A program made the translations under genes and the position numbers. Shown here piece after piece: positions 42,123 to 53,185 of a DNA stretch of 64,000 nt (its first letter is position 1; each line of letters starts with the position of its first letter). The notes beneath the pieces are model-generated. The model worked only from the letters and a program-made list of their open reading frames with translations. It did not search any database and had not been told where the DNA came from. Source of the DNA: Macrolepiota albuminosa (Eukaryota > Basidiomycota > Agaricomycetes > Agaricales > Agaricaceae); contig JAMWFC010000092.1 of the NCBI GenBank assembly GCA_027475525.1, positions 248,001 through 312,000 on the forward strand. Direction: 5' to 3'.

Positions 42123-43861
42123 TTGTTGTTTTCTGCAGCTCTAGGGGGGAACCTCCTACAGGAACTCAGATCCACATTTCAACATCTGGAGAAGGTGGTG
42201 AGGGATGCCATGCCTCATTGGCTGAACCTTGTTAATGGGTCTTTGCATGTCCCTGCTGCCCTATCTTTGCCATCTGATGTAATTGATCAGCTCAATATGG
42301 TGGTATATTCTGATGTTTTACCTTTTCCTGACAATTCTTTACTCCTGACCTCACTAACCGGAAGTGCCTCTGGTACCAATGTCCCTGTGCCCAATGATTC
42401 CTATTTGTCTGCAATTATGTATGTTAACAAGTTTGATAACGATGGGCTTTGTGATAAAGATGTGTATCCTTCTCGATCTGCTGGTAGCAATCCATATTAT
42501 CCACCTATCAATGATGACAATTCTTGTGATACTCGTAGGGCACATATGTTGCCTTTACGGGATACTACCAACAATCCATTCAATGATGATGTCAATGCTG
42601 GCAGTAAAAATCCAAGCAATTCGACGAACAAAACTGGACAACTTGGTGGGTGTGATGTGGCAGACAGACGTTTGTCTTTCATGTCTCCTCTGCCATATTC
42701 TCTCAACGATCAGGACCCTTCTCCTTCTGACAGGCCCACCAATGTTGATATCAATAGAAGAGGTGTACCTGATAGAGATAATGCTAGCAATGATGATCAA
42801 GCAGTACTAGATAACCCCAGTGTCAATTAGAACCTCATCAATGATGATCGCAACATACTCGATATACCCAGTGTCAATCTGTTGTCCTCTGACACCCTCA
42901 TTCCTCCACTGGATGAAGAACCTCCAGCTTTGGTTCCCAAAAGTAATGTATCGGGGGTACGGTCACAACAATCTGATAAAACAAGTAAACCGCCATCTAT
43001 TCCTTCTCTCACTCCTAAAAGGAAAAAACGAGCACACAAGAACATCAAAACCATTGAAGATATGCGTGGTGATGGTATTGACAGGACATGGCTTAGCAAA
43101 CGCATTCCTCATGTCCTCATTGATTTGACTCTTGACATTACTATATGTACCCCATTATATGTAATTACTATGTTATTTCACTGTATGTCATATGACCTCA
43201 GGACTTGGAGTTTGATGATTCTGATATCAATGTATCCAATGACGTTGTATTTGTGATGGGGGAAAGTCCTGTCAAGTATGCAATTCACAGTACGAACCAT
43301 GCATATTGGTTTACTCCCAAGTTCCATGTAAGTTCTGTAATATCTGTTTCCATAACTGCTGCTGAACACCCTACAGTTAACAGAGGATTTGCAATGGTTT
43401 TACTCACTCCATGAATCAGTCATTATGGGGTCGACTAGACCGACGTTTATCAAGATTGCTTCTATGGATGAATTGATGGACCCTACTAATACCAGCATTT
43501 CTAAATATCTGACTGATCACACTGTCGTATTGATCAAAGGCATCAACCATGTAGACAACAGATTTACTGGTGCAACACTGACCTCCATCTGCAACATATA
43601 CAGTGTTACCACCATTCATGGTATGCCTGTTTGGATATTCTTGTGTTCTATTCCATATACTTACATATGATAGATTTCACCTTGCTAGATACTCAACATA
43701 CGTATAGAGGTTCCACAGTTGATGTGTTTGCTGCTGTTTCATCTGCAGAGCCACAGGCTCTGAGCACTCTCAATATGCTGGCAGTACGCGATCCATTTCC
43801 CATCTTATCTATGTCCAGTGATTGGTTTGCGTGGTTGCAAGTAAATGGTCAATCCCGGTGA
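42123..43861 (+). pseudogene. N-terminal part of a JmjC/cupin-like gene, multi-exon
   Basis: A long, Asn/Asp-rich, low-complexity region (42123-43080, one TAG near 42828) with basic TPKRKKRAHKNIKT is followed by structured exons: DLEFDDSDINVSNDVVFVMG to WFTPKFH, intron 43328-43375 (GTAAGT to CTACAG), LQWFYSLHESVIMGSTRPTF and HTVVLIKGINHVDNRFTG, intron about 43621-43671, then YRGSTVDVFAAVSSAEPQA and SSDWFAWLQ. Together with the exons at 46.2-46.8 kb this order resembles the JmjC-like cupin proteins abundant in agaricomycete repeat regions. The link across the gap is inferred. Confidence 0.45.
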
Positions 43862-44091
43862 GAACAGGATCTGGAGCCGACTGAGAATATCCGAGTAGGT
43901 CCGGATGTGTACGTTTCAGATATTGCATATAAAATCAGAAATATTTCTGAAGTCATCTGAGGCTGGACGAAGGGTTCTGACACCATCCAAATAGCTTATC
44001 CTGTCGTATCATAGATGTTCTGAAATAATCTGAATTGTAACAATAATTTATTCCTATTCCTAATTTACGCACAATCCAATTCTGTCTGAAA

Positions 44092-45389
44092 TTATACTAA
44101 AGTTGCCACTATTGCCACCTGTCGATGTGCCAATTTTGGGCTGGCAGGTATTTCTGGTGACAGGGAGCGAGATGAACTAGGGTCCGCCCATTGTGTGTTC
44201 CCATTCGGTAACGGTTTCCGACCATCGTCTTCATCTTCCTCACCATAGTCAGCTGATACCAACAAACCCATAACAGGATTTCTCAACGGAGACCAATAAC
44301 CCTTGGTAGCGCCAATGGATGATCTCCGTTTTTGTTTTGGAAGGGCGCTTTGCACAGGGGTAACCAGTGGCGTGACCTTTGGCCACATTGAGCTGACAAC
44401 AGGGACAAGATCCTCGTCATCGTCGGCATTGAAGTAATCCTCTTCCTCTGCATCTAGGGCTCGACTGGATGGTTGCCAACCGCGAGCATCCATTGTCCTG
44501 AAGATGATACAGTTGATCAATGATGACTAAAAAGAACAAAAGCTGGAGTACTGACCTGTCAACTCCAGAGTCCGTTGGCGGAGGCTCCTTGTTCTGTTGC
44601 AATATTTTGAACTGTATCCAAGCATTGAATTGCTCAAAACGTTGACCTCCAAGCAGACTCTGCACCAGTTTTTGAAGCTCATCTTCATGTTTTGTCCAGC
44701 AAAACTTTCCGAGTTCCTTAACTTTTTCCTGAAAAGGCGGACAGTCAGATTTGTCTTTACGAGATTAGAGGTGGATACTGACCTTACGGATAAAGTCAAA
44801 GTACTCTTGACAGGAACAACTCAAAAGGTTGTCGTGTCTTGATTCTTGCAGGGTTAAATCAAGAAGCGGCTTGACCATGTCGTGCTTCATAATCTGAGTA
44901 TGTATATTTGGATTGTTTTGTCGAAGAAGAAGCCAAAATATCTGGAAAGAAGCTGAGAAGGGGAGTTGGCTTTGACAAAAGTTGAGACGGAAGTAAGATA
45001 TATGTACCATGCCATAAATGTTTGTCTCGTGCCTTGAGAAGGCTCGCAAGTCGGACGAGAATGTTAGAAGACATTATATAGAAGTGTATTCGGAAGTGGT
45101 GCTGAGCCACAAAATTGTACATCAGATCACTGAGGTAGACATAATGATTTGTTTCTTCTCGTGTCAATGGCAGCACGGTTTCTGAAGCATCCTAATAAGC
45201 TCAAAAATTCCCAGATGATAAATTTATTTTTACCTTGGACATTGCGCCATTCAGATAAGTCAAAAAACGGCTTGAAGAGAATTCCCAAACAATCTTTGTA
45301 AAAGTAGTCCTTATAACGCTCAGTTCCTATGTCGTCCTTGCGTGGTGGCTGTTTATGAGCTCCAAGAGCCTTTATCACGAGTAAGTCGA
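44092..45389 (-). pseudogene. PSY2: PSY2/SMEK (PP4 regulatory subunit 3) gene fragment, five exons
   Basis: Exons 45389-45234, 45191-45008, 44941-44783, 44728-44556 and 44497-44092 are joined by canonical introns. The product matches the C-terminal armadillo-type part and tail of SMEK/Psy2, the substrate-targeting subunit of protein phosphatase 4: YFYKDCLGILFKPFFDLSEW, LMYNFVAQHHFRIHFYIMSS, LLKARDKHLWHAF, HDMVKPLLDLTLQESRHDNL, LLGGQRFEQFNAW, then the acidic tail LDAEEEDYFNADDDEDLVP. No stop interrupts these exons, but the N-terminal EVH1-like domain and first helical repeats are absent, so it is a fragment. A possible further upstream exon (LDLLTAYNQSQVDLKHF) lies near 45600. It sits, antisense, within the JmjC-like gene. 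Confidence 0.75.
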
Positions 45390-46190
45390 CTATGATCAAA
45401 AGAATAATACTCTTACCTGTCCTGGTACATAAGAATCCACACTAATAACGCACAAAACAAAATCACTAAGCCATAAATATAAAATAAGGTATAAAATATA
45501 TTCACATATAAATTTAAAAGTACGTACTCAAAGCAGTGTAATTCATTTTTGAAGTGCTTGAGATCCACTTGAGATTGATTATATGCAGTCAGGAGGTCGA
45601 GATAAGAATAATTACGTGCATTTGTTAGCTCGGAATTAGCAGATCAAGGAGGGAAGAGAAAATCAGAGTCGGTTGACATTGTGGTGATTGGAACACTCTC
45701 ATCACAGCCAGAGCAAAGGTCCTTCTTTAAATGTCTCGTCCCATTCAACAACATACGTGTGGAATCAATCCCTTGTCAAAGGGAAATGCGAATTAACGCA
45801 CTTGAAATTTAGGTCGACCAACTCATGTAGTAGATTGGAGGGCTGTACGGTTGTCGAGTTCAAAAGTTTACATGGCAATGATAGGAAAAAAACAGATGAG
45901 TCGATTTTGCAAAGAGTCAAAGACCTGAAAGGAGTACATCATACATGCACTGAAGACAGGACACATAGCAACGCTGAGTGCTACTGCAATGTTGAAAGCA
46001 TAAGGAGTGCTGTTAAATATGCACAAATAGTAACACATGAGTCAGTACAAAACACGCTCCATGTGATCGTGTTTAGCCAAATCTAAATTTAGTGTGTCTG
46101 GGTTTAGAATGTCAGCCTGAACCAGACCGTATCAGAAATTGTAACTATTTTCAGATCCCTTCGGATCTTCCCAGAGCCAGTTTTCACTGG
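45390..46190. other. Flank of the PSY2 fragment, no gene supported
   Basis: A plus-strand open stretch 45688-46086 shows no domain. Segments at 43860-43920 and 46120-46190 share inverted phrases around CGGAT, CCAG and TTTTCAC and may be degenerate ends of an insertion; this is weak. Confidence 0.3.
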
Positions 46191-46781
46191 GGGTCAATTC
46201 TCATACTGCGACTCCTCTGACTATTATCTGATATCTGACATGCGGTGGGCAATAGCATCGACTGGATCTGCCCATCATTACTGGCACATTGGTTCTAACA
46301 GGTATGGCACTTTCTTATGGGTGGAAATGGGATTTAAGTTACTGTACGTTGCGCAACTGAAGTCGGGGTCTTTTGAGGATTTCGCTACCGTATCTATTTT
46401 TACAGATAAATACGTCATGCATGAGGCAAACGCTGACTTGTGGGATACCAAGGTGGTTGTATTGGAACTCAGTGACGTTTTGTGAGTGGTGCCCTTATAT
46501 TGCTGCATAGACGATATGACTGTTTCCGTAGTATTATGTGCCCTAACATGCCACTTTGTGTTGTGACACTGGTACCTTCCATATGTGTTGGAGGTCATTA
46601 TTATCTAGGGACCACTCTTGCTGATTCTGTTATTGGGATATATCACCATTTTGTGGGTAGTCAAACTCTTGCAAACACTGATCACAGAATGGCATCTCAT
46701 TCTATACTGGTTTGCATGCTTGTGCATTACTACCGCTATACAAATAAACTTTTTGAGGGTGACCTAGATAAGCATACCTGA
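46191..46781 (+). pseudogene. JmjC/cupin-like domain exons
   Basis: Exon to 46481 reads YLISDMRWAIASTGSAHHYW, HIGSNRYGTFLWVEMGFK and EDFATVSIFTDKYVMHEANA; intron 46482-46531 (GTGAGT to CGTAG); exon 46532-46781 reads IMCPNMPLCVVTLVPSICVG, GHYYLGTTLADSVIGIYHHF. This is the layout of JmjC-type double-stranded beta-helix proteins: W-H-I-D, W/V-x-G-x-K, a P-N-T-P-H-x-V turn and G-G-H. The first metal-ligand pair is WHIG instead of WHID, and the PNTPH His is absent (PNMPLC), so the iron site looks lost. It probably continues the exons before 43861. Confidence 0.55.
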
Positions 46782-46869
46782 CGTTAACTTTTAATTTTTA
46801 GTTTATTAAATTTATTTTTATTTAATTTTTTAATTTTTTAATTTTATTTATTTATTCATTTATTATTAG

Positions 46870-47900
46870 ACCAGGAGTATCATCATGTGCTGGATTGAGA
46901 TACCTGGGAAGGCGCCTTGTCTATTTTCTCGCTATGCAATTATTTCGAATTGCATAGTGCTCTTATTAATTGGAACTACCCATTCAATACAGACGTCCAC
47001 GTATTTGAGTCATCTATCAAAAACTGCTCGAGGGCCCGCAAAATCGTGTACTGGTACTTTCTGTGTCATACCTTTTGCAGGCCTGGTGATACTCTGAACG
47101 GTTACGACACATTCCAGGCTATTTACTCCGTGTTTTTGGCTCATCATACTCACATGCTTATACTACTCAAGAGAGCCGCTCATGCATCACAAATACAAGG
47201 TGAGATTGAAGGGCTAGGTACATTTTCAGTTCAGACAGCAGTTTGCAAATGTATATGTGATGGGCCTGCATGGAATTATTTCAAAAATATGACAGCCAGT
47301 TCTTCTGACTGATCGTTTTATTGGGATGGACCATCATACACCGTCGAGAAATCTACTTGTGATGCATACGGTGTGCTATAGTCTTGCTGCGTCAGTCTTC
47401 TATTATTATTGGTTTATTCATTTGTATTTACTAGATTGTCCTTACCTCAATGGTCTGGTGTACGGAGATAAGAAAATGACATATAAACTTGGGTACTCTC
47501 TATTGCACATATCACCTGCCTAGATTGCAACAATCCTAAGGATGATGACATTTACAAAACCCTTGCATACAGTGATGGAGACAATTTTGATGATGACTTC
47601 AAATCTCCTAATGAGGCTATAAATAAACCATATTCATGTCGGTCTTTGGACCCTGAATCCTCACCAGAGGAAACTGTTTCACCATCTAATCATCATTTGC
47701 AATGGAAAGGATTGCCAATCTGCCTGACTGCAAAATCTGCTCGAAATATTTGCAAACGGGATTGTCCATCTTCAACTGCATCGGAACACACTTGTCGCCA
47801 AGGTACATATTTATAATCGGAACACATCTGTATTATCAGGTGGTTAATCAATTATTCGGTATAGTCTGTCCTCAAATTATATTATCCGACCCCTGACCTC
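46870..47900 (+). pseudogene. Probable C-terminal exons of the JmjC-like gene
   Basis: After an AT-rich stretch (46785-46868), TWEGALSIFSLCNYFELHSA and LINWNYPFNTDVHVFESSIK follow a TGA near 46892, then pieces to 47312, 47520 and 47700 (acidic SDGDNFDDDFKSPNEA). It reads like the helical tail downstream of the JmjC-like domain. Assignment rests on position and weak resemblance. Confidence 0.35.
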
Positions 47901-48030
47901 ATATTATTGTCATCTGTTGTGCTTAATGGTTTGCATATATATAAAAAAAAAATTGTGTTTGTATTTATATACTAATGTAAATATTTGTGTGTTTTGCTAA
48001 TACATTAAAGTAATATGAATCATATACTCA

Positions 48031-48478
48031 CACTGGATGCAGGGATTGATATTCTTTGACAGAACAATGTAAAAACATAATAAAAATAATCCAATTAATT
48101 TTAGAATTTTATTTGAATATTTCTGTCAAAACTATAGAAAAAATATTGTAACCAGATTTTGAATGGTACTTGGTCTGATTCTCTCAAATTCATTGGAGAG
48201 GACTATATCAGTCATCCTTGATCCTAAGAATCATTTTGAATGGTACTTGGTCTGATTCTCTCAAATGCATTGGAGAGGACTATATCAGTCATTCTTGAAC
48301 CTAAGAATCAGAGCAAGCATCCTGTGGCAATTTGTTCTCTAATTCTTTTGAGTTTAGTTAAGATATTTTTTCTATAGTTTTGCCAGAAATATCCAAATAA
48401 AATTCTGAAATTAATTGGATTATTTTTACAGTGTTTTCATATTGTTTTGCCATGGAATATAATTTCCTGCACCCAGTG
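48031..48478. mobile_element. 448-bp MITE with CACTG termini
   Basis: Long terminal inverted repeats: CACTGGATGCAGG at 48031 matches CCTGCACCCAGTG ending 48478, and about 100 bp inside each end pair up (for example AATAATCCAATTAATTTTAG with its inverted partner near 48400). Flanking TCA (48028-48030 and 48479-48481) is a 3-bp target duplication. CACTG ends with a 3-bp duplication suggest the CACTA/EnSpm (CMC) superfamily. No coding capacity. The centre holds two imperfect 77-bp copies (48157-48233, 48234-48310). Confidence 0.8.
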
Positions 48479-48481
48479 TCA

Positions 48482-49388
48482 GCGGTCGTCTATACAAATG
48501 GTTATGTAACAATAAATTACAGGTCTTACCAAAGAGTTGTCTGTCTTGATGCTTGTGTAACAAATACCACCTTTCAAGTTATTAGTATGCAACTCATTAT
48601 CTTTTTTGTCGAGCAATAGGCTAGTGTCTATCTGCTCGTCATGTGTGGATTATACATCCTTGTTGTATCTGCAAATACGTATAATATTGGGTCAGTTACA
48701 CCCTATTAATCAATGTTTCACCTACATATTAAACTGAATGCAAACCAGACCCTCTTTACACGATGTAAAGCCTGTTGAACCACAGTATGTGGTACACAAC
48801 ATTTCAAACACAACCTGCATGCATTCAGAATGCAATATATCATGCATGCAACTCAATTGTGGTGGTTCTGCACCTCTTATAGGTTTATGCACCCACCATA
48901 TCAACCGATGTGATTATGCTGAGGTAAATCAGCACCACTCTCATGTTGCCCTTTTACGTTACATGTGTTCATGTCTATATACATTCCAACGTCTTTCACA
49001 GTGTTTGCATATCAAACTAGACATTGCATCAATTAAATGGCGGTTTGTTTATCTGGATGGACAAATGTACAATCAACGGTCTCCTCATAGTTACATCGAC
49101 CTATACAATTTGCTATATCCTTGGATACATGTTTGCTGATTTTGGACCGGTATGCACACTGTGAGGACGTGTCGTGTTTTATGAGTTCTATCTACCAGAG
49201 GACATATTCTATGGCACAATTTTGCGATTTCCTTCAGGGACTGTGTGTCTGGTGATAGGCTTCTACTTGGACTGAGCGCATCAAGGGACATTATAGGCCA
49301 ACCGACACTTGATGTATTAAAGACTCTGCCGCTGGTCGCCATGGGTCATAACACTGTTGGTCGCTGTCATCCATGTGCAAAAGGTCGC
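48482..49388. other. No gene recognised
   Basis: A 133-codon plus-strand open stretch at 48738-49139 is Cys/His-rich (HNISNTTCMHSECNISCMQ) but matches no family I know and lies in AT-rich repeat-like DNA. Confidence 0.3.
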
Positions 49389-49484
49389 TGTTGACAGGTC
49401 ACCATTAGAGGAAACCATGAGGAGAGGCGCTAGGAGGTAGCGCCGCAGATGGACTTGTATCTTGGCAAACATGGTAGTGCATAG

Positions 49485-49494
49485 TATATAAAAT
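49485..49494 (+). promoter_or_regulatory. Possible TATA box of E4
   Basis: TATATAAAAT about 470 bp upstream of gag, in the likely LTR. Inferred from composition only. Confidence 0.4.
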
Positions 49495-49957
49495 AGCTAC
49501 TTTACATGTATATAAGAACGAATCGTAACCCCTTGAGCACACAGTTACACTTAGCGTTCAAATCGCGCTAGCTTCCTTTGACTTCATCACTAAGTTGGGT
49601 GCTAGCCTTGTCTATCTCATCTTTGTCATTTATGGTGCCACCTATGGGCACAATACGCTGCGCTACTTGTCTTTTCTTCAATATCTTTGCTTAAGCTATG
49701 ACGTTTACTGTCTGCCAGGTAGCCCCCAAAGCACTATAATTTAGTGCATTGTTTTATCACCTCCACTCGAGCACACTGGGACCCTGTCAGGACTCCTCAC
49801 AACTACGCACACCAAGCGCTGGAGACGGCGTTGTACTACGTATATGTCCAGCGCCCCCAACCACAGTTGGCATCATCATTTTGGAGCCCACCATGAGGGG
49901 TTCTTCTGAGACAGAATTCTGCCGGTAACTTGAGCCCAGCAACAGCACCGCCTCCTG

Positions 49958-50896
49958 TTGGAGAGCACATTTAAACCAAGTACTACCGATTCACCACACT
50001 TGCCAGGCGCGCTACCAAGACAGATCTTGGATCAGGAGGTTGAGGCTGCCCCAGACAGCCTAGCCGAAAGCTTTTTCCCTTTTTCCCGACCATTTGAGTA
50101 CTTAGCAGGCGAAAAACATATGCCACTTACTCCTCTAGAAGAGTTATCTAGGTTATTATTGCCAGAATCTAGCGACTCAGAACCAACTGAGCCGGTACCT
50201 ATGACATTGACGCTAAGTAACATGAGCACCACCACCCTTCCTACTTTGACAAACACACCTATCGGTATGGATCAGCCAGACAATCAGCGCATGCCACCCA
50301 GAAACCACTTCTCGTCACCAAAATGGGATGAAACAAAGCTCTGTGAACTAACGCAGTATTTCAAAGAGTTGGAGTATTTGCTGCGCAACTGCCGTGTGAC
50401 CGACAATACACAGATGAAGGAATATGCTGCCAGATACGTCTCATACGATACAGCCAAATCATGGACAGGGTTGAAGGAGTTCCAAGGACTTACCAGTGAC
50501 GCAGTGCCAAGGCCATTTACCTATAATGAATGGAAGAAGGCTATCATTCATTTATATCCTGGTGCTGAAGAAGCTACACGTTATACGGTAATGGAAATCC
50601 AGAAGCTAGTACAGGACACCTTTGCAGCAGAGATCTATACTCTAGGAGCGTTATCAACTTATTATCGTGATTTCCAGCGGATAGCGAGATGGCTGGTCCA
50701 AAATGGGAAGTTATATGGGAACAAGAAGCACTGTTTGTTTCAACAAGGATTCCCGACTTTGTTATGGACTAAGATTGTGCGACACTTGGAGATCATTATG
50801 CATGACCATCACCCCGAGAAACCTTACGACATAGAAAAGGTCTTTGAGGCAGGCAAGTGGGTATTAAAGGGCACAGATATGGGTATACCTTTATAG
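49958..50896 (+). CDS. gag: E4 Gag-like protein
   Basis: The open frame extends from 49958 (a TTG) and its first ATG is at 50120. After a Pro/Glu/Ser-rich N terminus, a gag domain runs from FSSPKWDETKLCELTQYFKE through LLRNCRVTDNTQMKEYAARY, SWTGLKEFQG, FTYNEWKKAIIHLYPGAEEA and YYRDFQRIARWL. This resembles retrotransposon gag domains of agaricomycete gypsy elements. TAG at 50894 ends it (LxRPGMDHGW), plausibly CAG to TAG; sequence stays readable for about 40 codons beyond. No zinc knuckle is visible. Confidence 0.75.
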   Translation: MESTFKPSTTDSPHLPGALPRQILDQEVEAAPDSLAESFFPFSRPFEYLAGEKHMPLTPLEELSRLLLPESSDSEPTEPVPMTLTLSNMSTTTLPTLTNTPIGMDQPDNQRMPPRNHFSSPKWDETKLCELTQYFKELEYLLRNCRVTDNTQMKEYAARYVSYDTAKSWTGLKEFQGLTSDAVPRPFTYNEWKKAIIHLYPGAEEATRYTVMEIQKLVQDTFAAEIYTLGALSTYYRDFQRIARWLVQNGKLYGNKKHCLFQQGFPTLLWTKIVRHLEIIMHDHHPEKPYDIEKVFEAGKWVLKGTDMGIPL

Positions 50897-51103
50897 CGAC
50901 CTGGCATGGACCATGGATGGATGGCACCCAAGATAGAGTTACCAGCACCTAGCGCCGCCAATGACCACAACAGATATGTCAAGAAGGAGGATTTGGAAAA
51001 TGCGGATCACAAATTATTTCAATGGCTGCTGACATTGCTAATGAGCTGAGCATCATTTACAACCCAACAATCATTCTTAACATGCAGAGCGCTAACGGCA
51101 CGA

Positions 51104-51849
51104 TTGATTGATCCTTGGGAATGGCCTGGAACGTGCCATGTGCTATTGGTGATCTTACTTACATTCTATCTGCAGATTCACATACTTAGGTCACCAGCAT
51201 ACGACTTACTATTGGGAAGGCCCTTCGACGTGCTAGCTCGATCAGTAGTCAAGACAACGTCTGAAGACGAAACAATGCTAACTATTAGCGACCCTAATTC
51301 TGGAGTTAGGAGAATGGTACTGACATTTCCCCAAGGAAGGTTCCAGAAGCCTGGACCAAGAAAGTGACCTTACGTTAGCAATAAACCTTGCGAGTGTTTT
51401 CCGGCACCATCAAGGAGATGAGTGATGAGGATCATGGAGATGAAGTGCTTATCTTGGACTATAATCATTGGACTGGGCAAGTAACCCTTATATCACATAC
51501 CTCTTTAGCCCCTGAAATCTTGAACACTTCTACGTCGCTTACTAGCAAAGCTTTATCCTACTTATACCTCACCGCATCTGATATTACTGAAAATATTTTG
51601 ACAGACACTTATTTCGTTTCTATTCCAGATTCTAAAGAACCTTTGATATCCAGTTTTGCTAGAAACCAAAGTTCCATTTATAATATGTTTGCTAACAACA
51701 GTACCCCTAAGCGCAAAGAGGTTCAGGTTAAAAAGAAGTACAAGCCAGTAGTGCTTAAAAATGAAACTGGTAGCGAGCGTCGTACCCGAAGAATTTCACA
51801 TCGAGAGAAAAATCATTGGCAACCCATTAGCGACCCTTCCCAAACTTAA
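51104..51849 (+). pseudogene. E4 protease remnant and linker
   Basis: ILRSPAYDLLLGRPFDVLAR is the C-terminal half of a retropepsin domain; the catalytic Asp half is not readable upstream. SEDETMLTISDPNSGVRRMV follows. A linker ORF at 51388-51849 ends in basic sequence. Frames change between pieces. Confidence 0.6.
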
Positions 51850-53164
51850 TCCGAATCCACCACCTTTCAAGCCTACCAGACAATTTATGGAAGAACGTTG
51901 GACGCTATTTCTTAGCGCCCATAATACAGGCTTTTTATTGACAGTGGAACTAGATGTATTAATTGACATTATGCGACAACAAAATGAAGCATTCACTTGG
52001 GAGGATTCAGAACACGGTAAACTTAGAACTGACTTCTTTCCACCAGTGGTTATATCAATGATACCTCATGTACCTTGGACCGAGCATAACTGACCTATAC
52101 CGCCAGGCATTGAAGCCGAAGTTTGCCAAATCATTTGCTCCAAGATAGCAGCAGGAATTTATGAGCCTTCCAATTCAGCCTATAGGTCGTGATGGTTTTG
52201 TGTACTGAAGAAAAATGGGAAGCTACGTATAGTTCACAGTTTGGAATCGCTAAACAAAGTCACGATTTGTCATTCAGGGGTACCGCCTTTCCCTGATCAT
52301 GTCGCTGAATCATTTGTGGGACGAATATGTGGCGCTACCTTGGATTTGTACATTGGCTACGATGAGCGCCTAATTCACCCTTCCTCTCGTGACTTGACAA
52401 CATTTCAAACGCCATTCGGGGTGCTACAACTGGTTACACTTCCCATGGGATGGATGAATTCGGTACCTATATTCCATGACGACATTACATTTATTCTACA
52501 ACCTGAGATACCCCACCATGTGCTTAGTTTTATTGACAACGTAGGTGTTAAGGACCCAAAATATTGGCACCTTGTCAATGGCAAGCCCGAAGTGCACCCA
52601 AAAAATCCCAATATCCGCATGGCACTATGGGACTTCTTCCAATTGGTTAACTGAGTGCTCCAGTGCATGAAGTATTGTGGCAGAACATTCTCAGGACACA
52701 AGCTGGTTCTTTGCGCACCGCAATTTAAAATTTTAGGGCACGTTTGCATGCCAGAGGGCAGGATCCTTGAAGAGAGCTGATTAGCACTTCTGGAGAAGTG
52801 GGGAGTCTGCCATAACCTCTCAGAAGTTCACACGTTTCTAGACATGGTAGGCATGCTGTGCATGTTCATACACTACAATTGCTTCGGATCGATTACTCTT
52901 AACAACCGAGAATCGCGCTATAGTCAGCCCAAACTGGAGTTATATGGCTTGTTTTGAGTGTTTCAGGTGCTATGCATATATCTTATTGGGGTTCGAAACC
53001 TGATTGTCGAAGTTGACGCACGCTACATCAAAGGAATGCTCCAGAATCCAGACATTCAACCTTTGGCTAGCATGAATCGCTGGGTAGTAGCGATACTGAT
53101 GTTCCACTTTGAGCTCGTGCATGTCAAAAGTGCGTTTCATGGACCTGATGGACCATCTAAATGA
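51761..53164 (+). pseudogene. pol: E4 reverse transcriptase and RNase H (inactive)
   Basis: Reads FPPVVISMIPHVPW, TGA, PPGIEAEVC, IYEPSNSAYRS, TGA, WFCVLKKNGKLRIVHSLESL, then 52241-52654 with DLYIGYDERL, FQTPFGVLQLVTLPMGW and FIDNVGVKD. The active-site Asp pair is Asp-Asn (52535-52540), where the left-edge copy has Asp-Asp. TGA at 52652 precedes VLQCMKYCGRTFSG; the left-edge copy has Arg there. RNase H remains as VEVDARYIKGMLQNPDIQPL, then FELVHVKSAFHGPDG (52958-53164). Dead by stops and by loss of the catalytic Asp. Confidence 0.8.
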
Positions 53165-53185
53165 CCTAGGCAGCCAGAAGACGAG

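Noticed and set aside
45688..46086. Plus-strand 132-codon ORF as a gene
   Set aside because: No homology, low-complexity composition, and it lies in the flank of a captured gene fragment.
49389..49870. A precise E4 5' LTR and matching 3' LTR
   Set aside because: I could not find a second copy of this sequence after pol, so LTR borders are not claimed.
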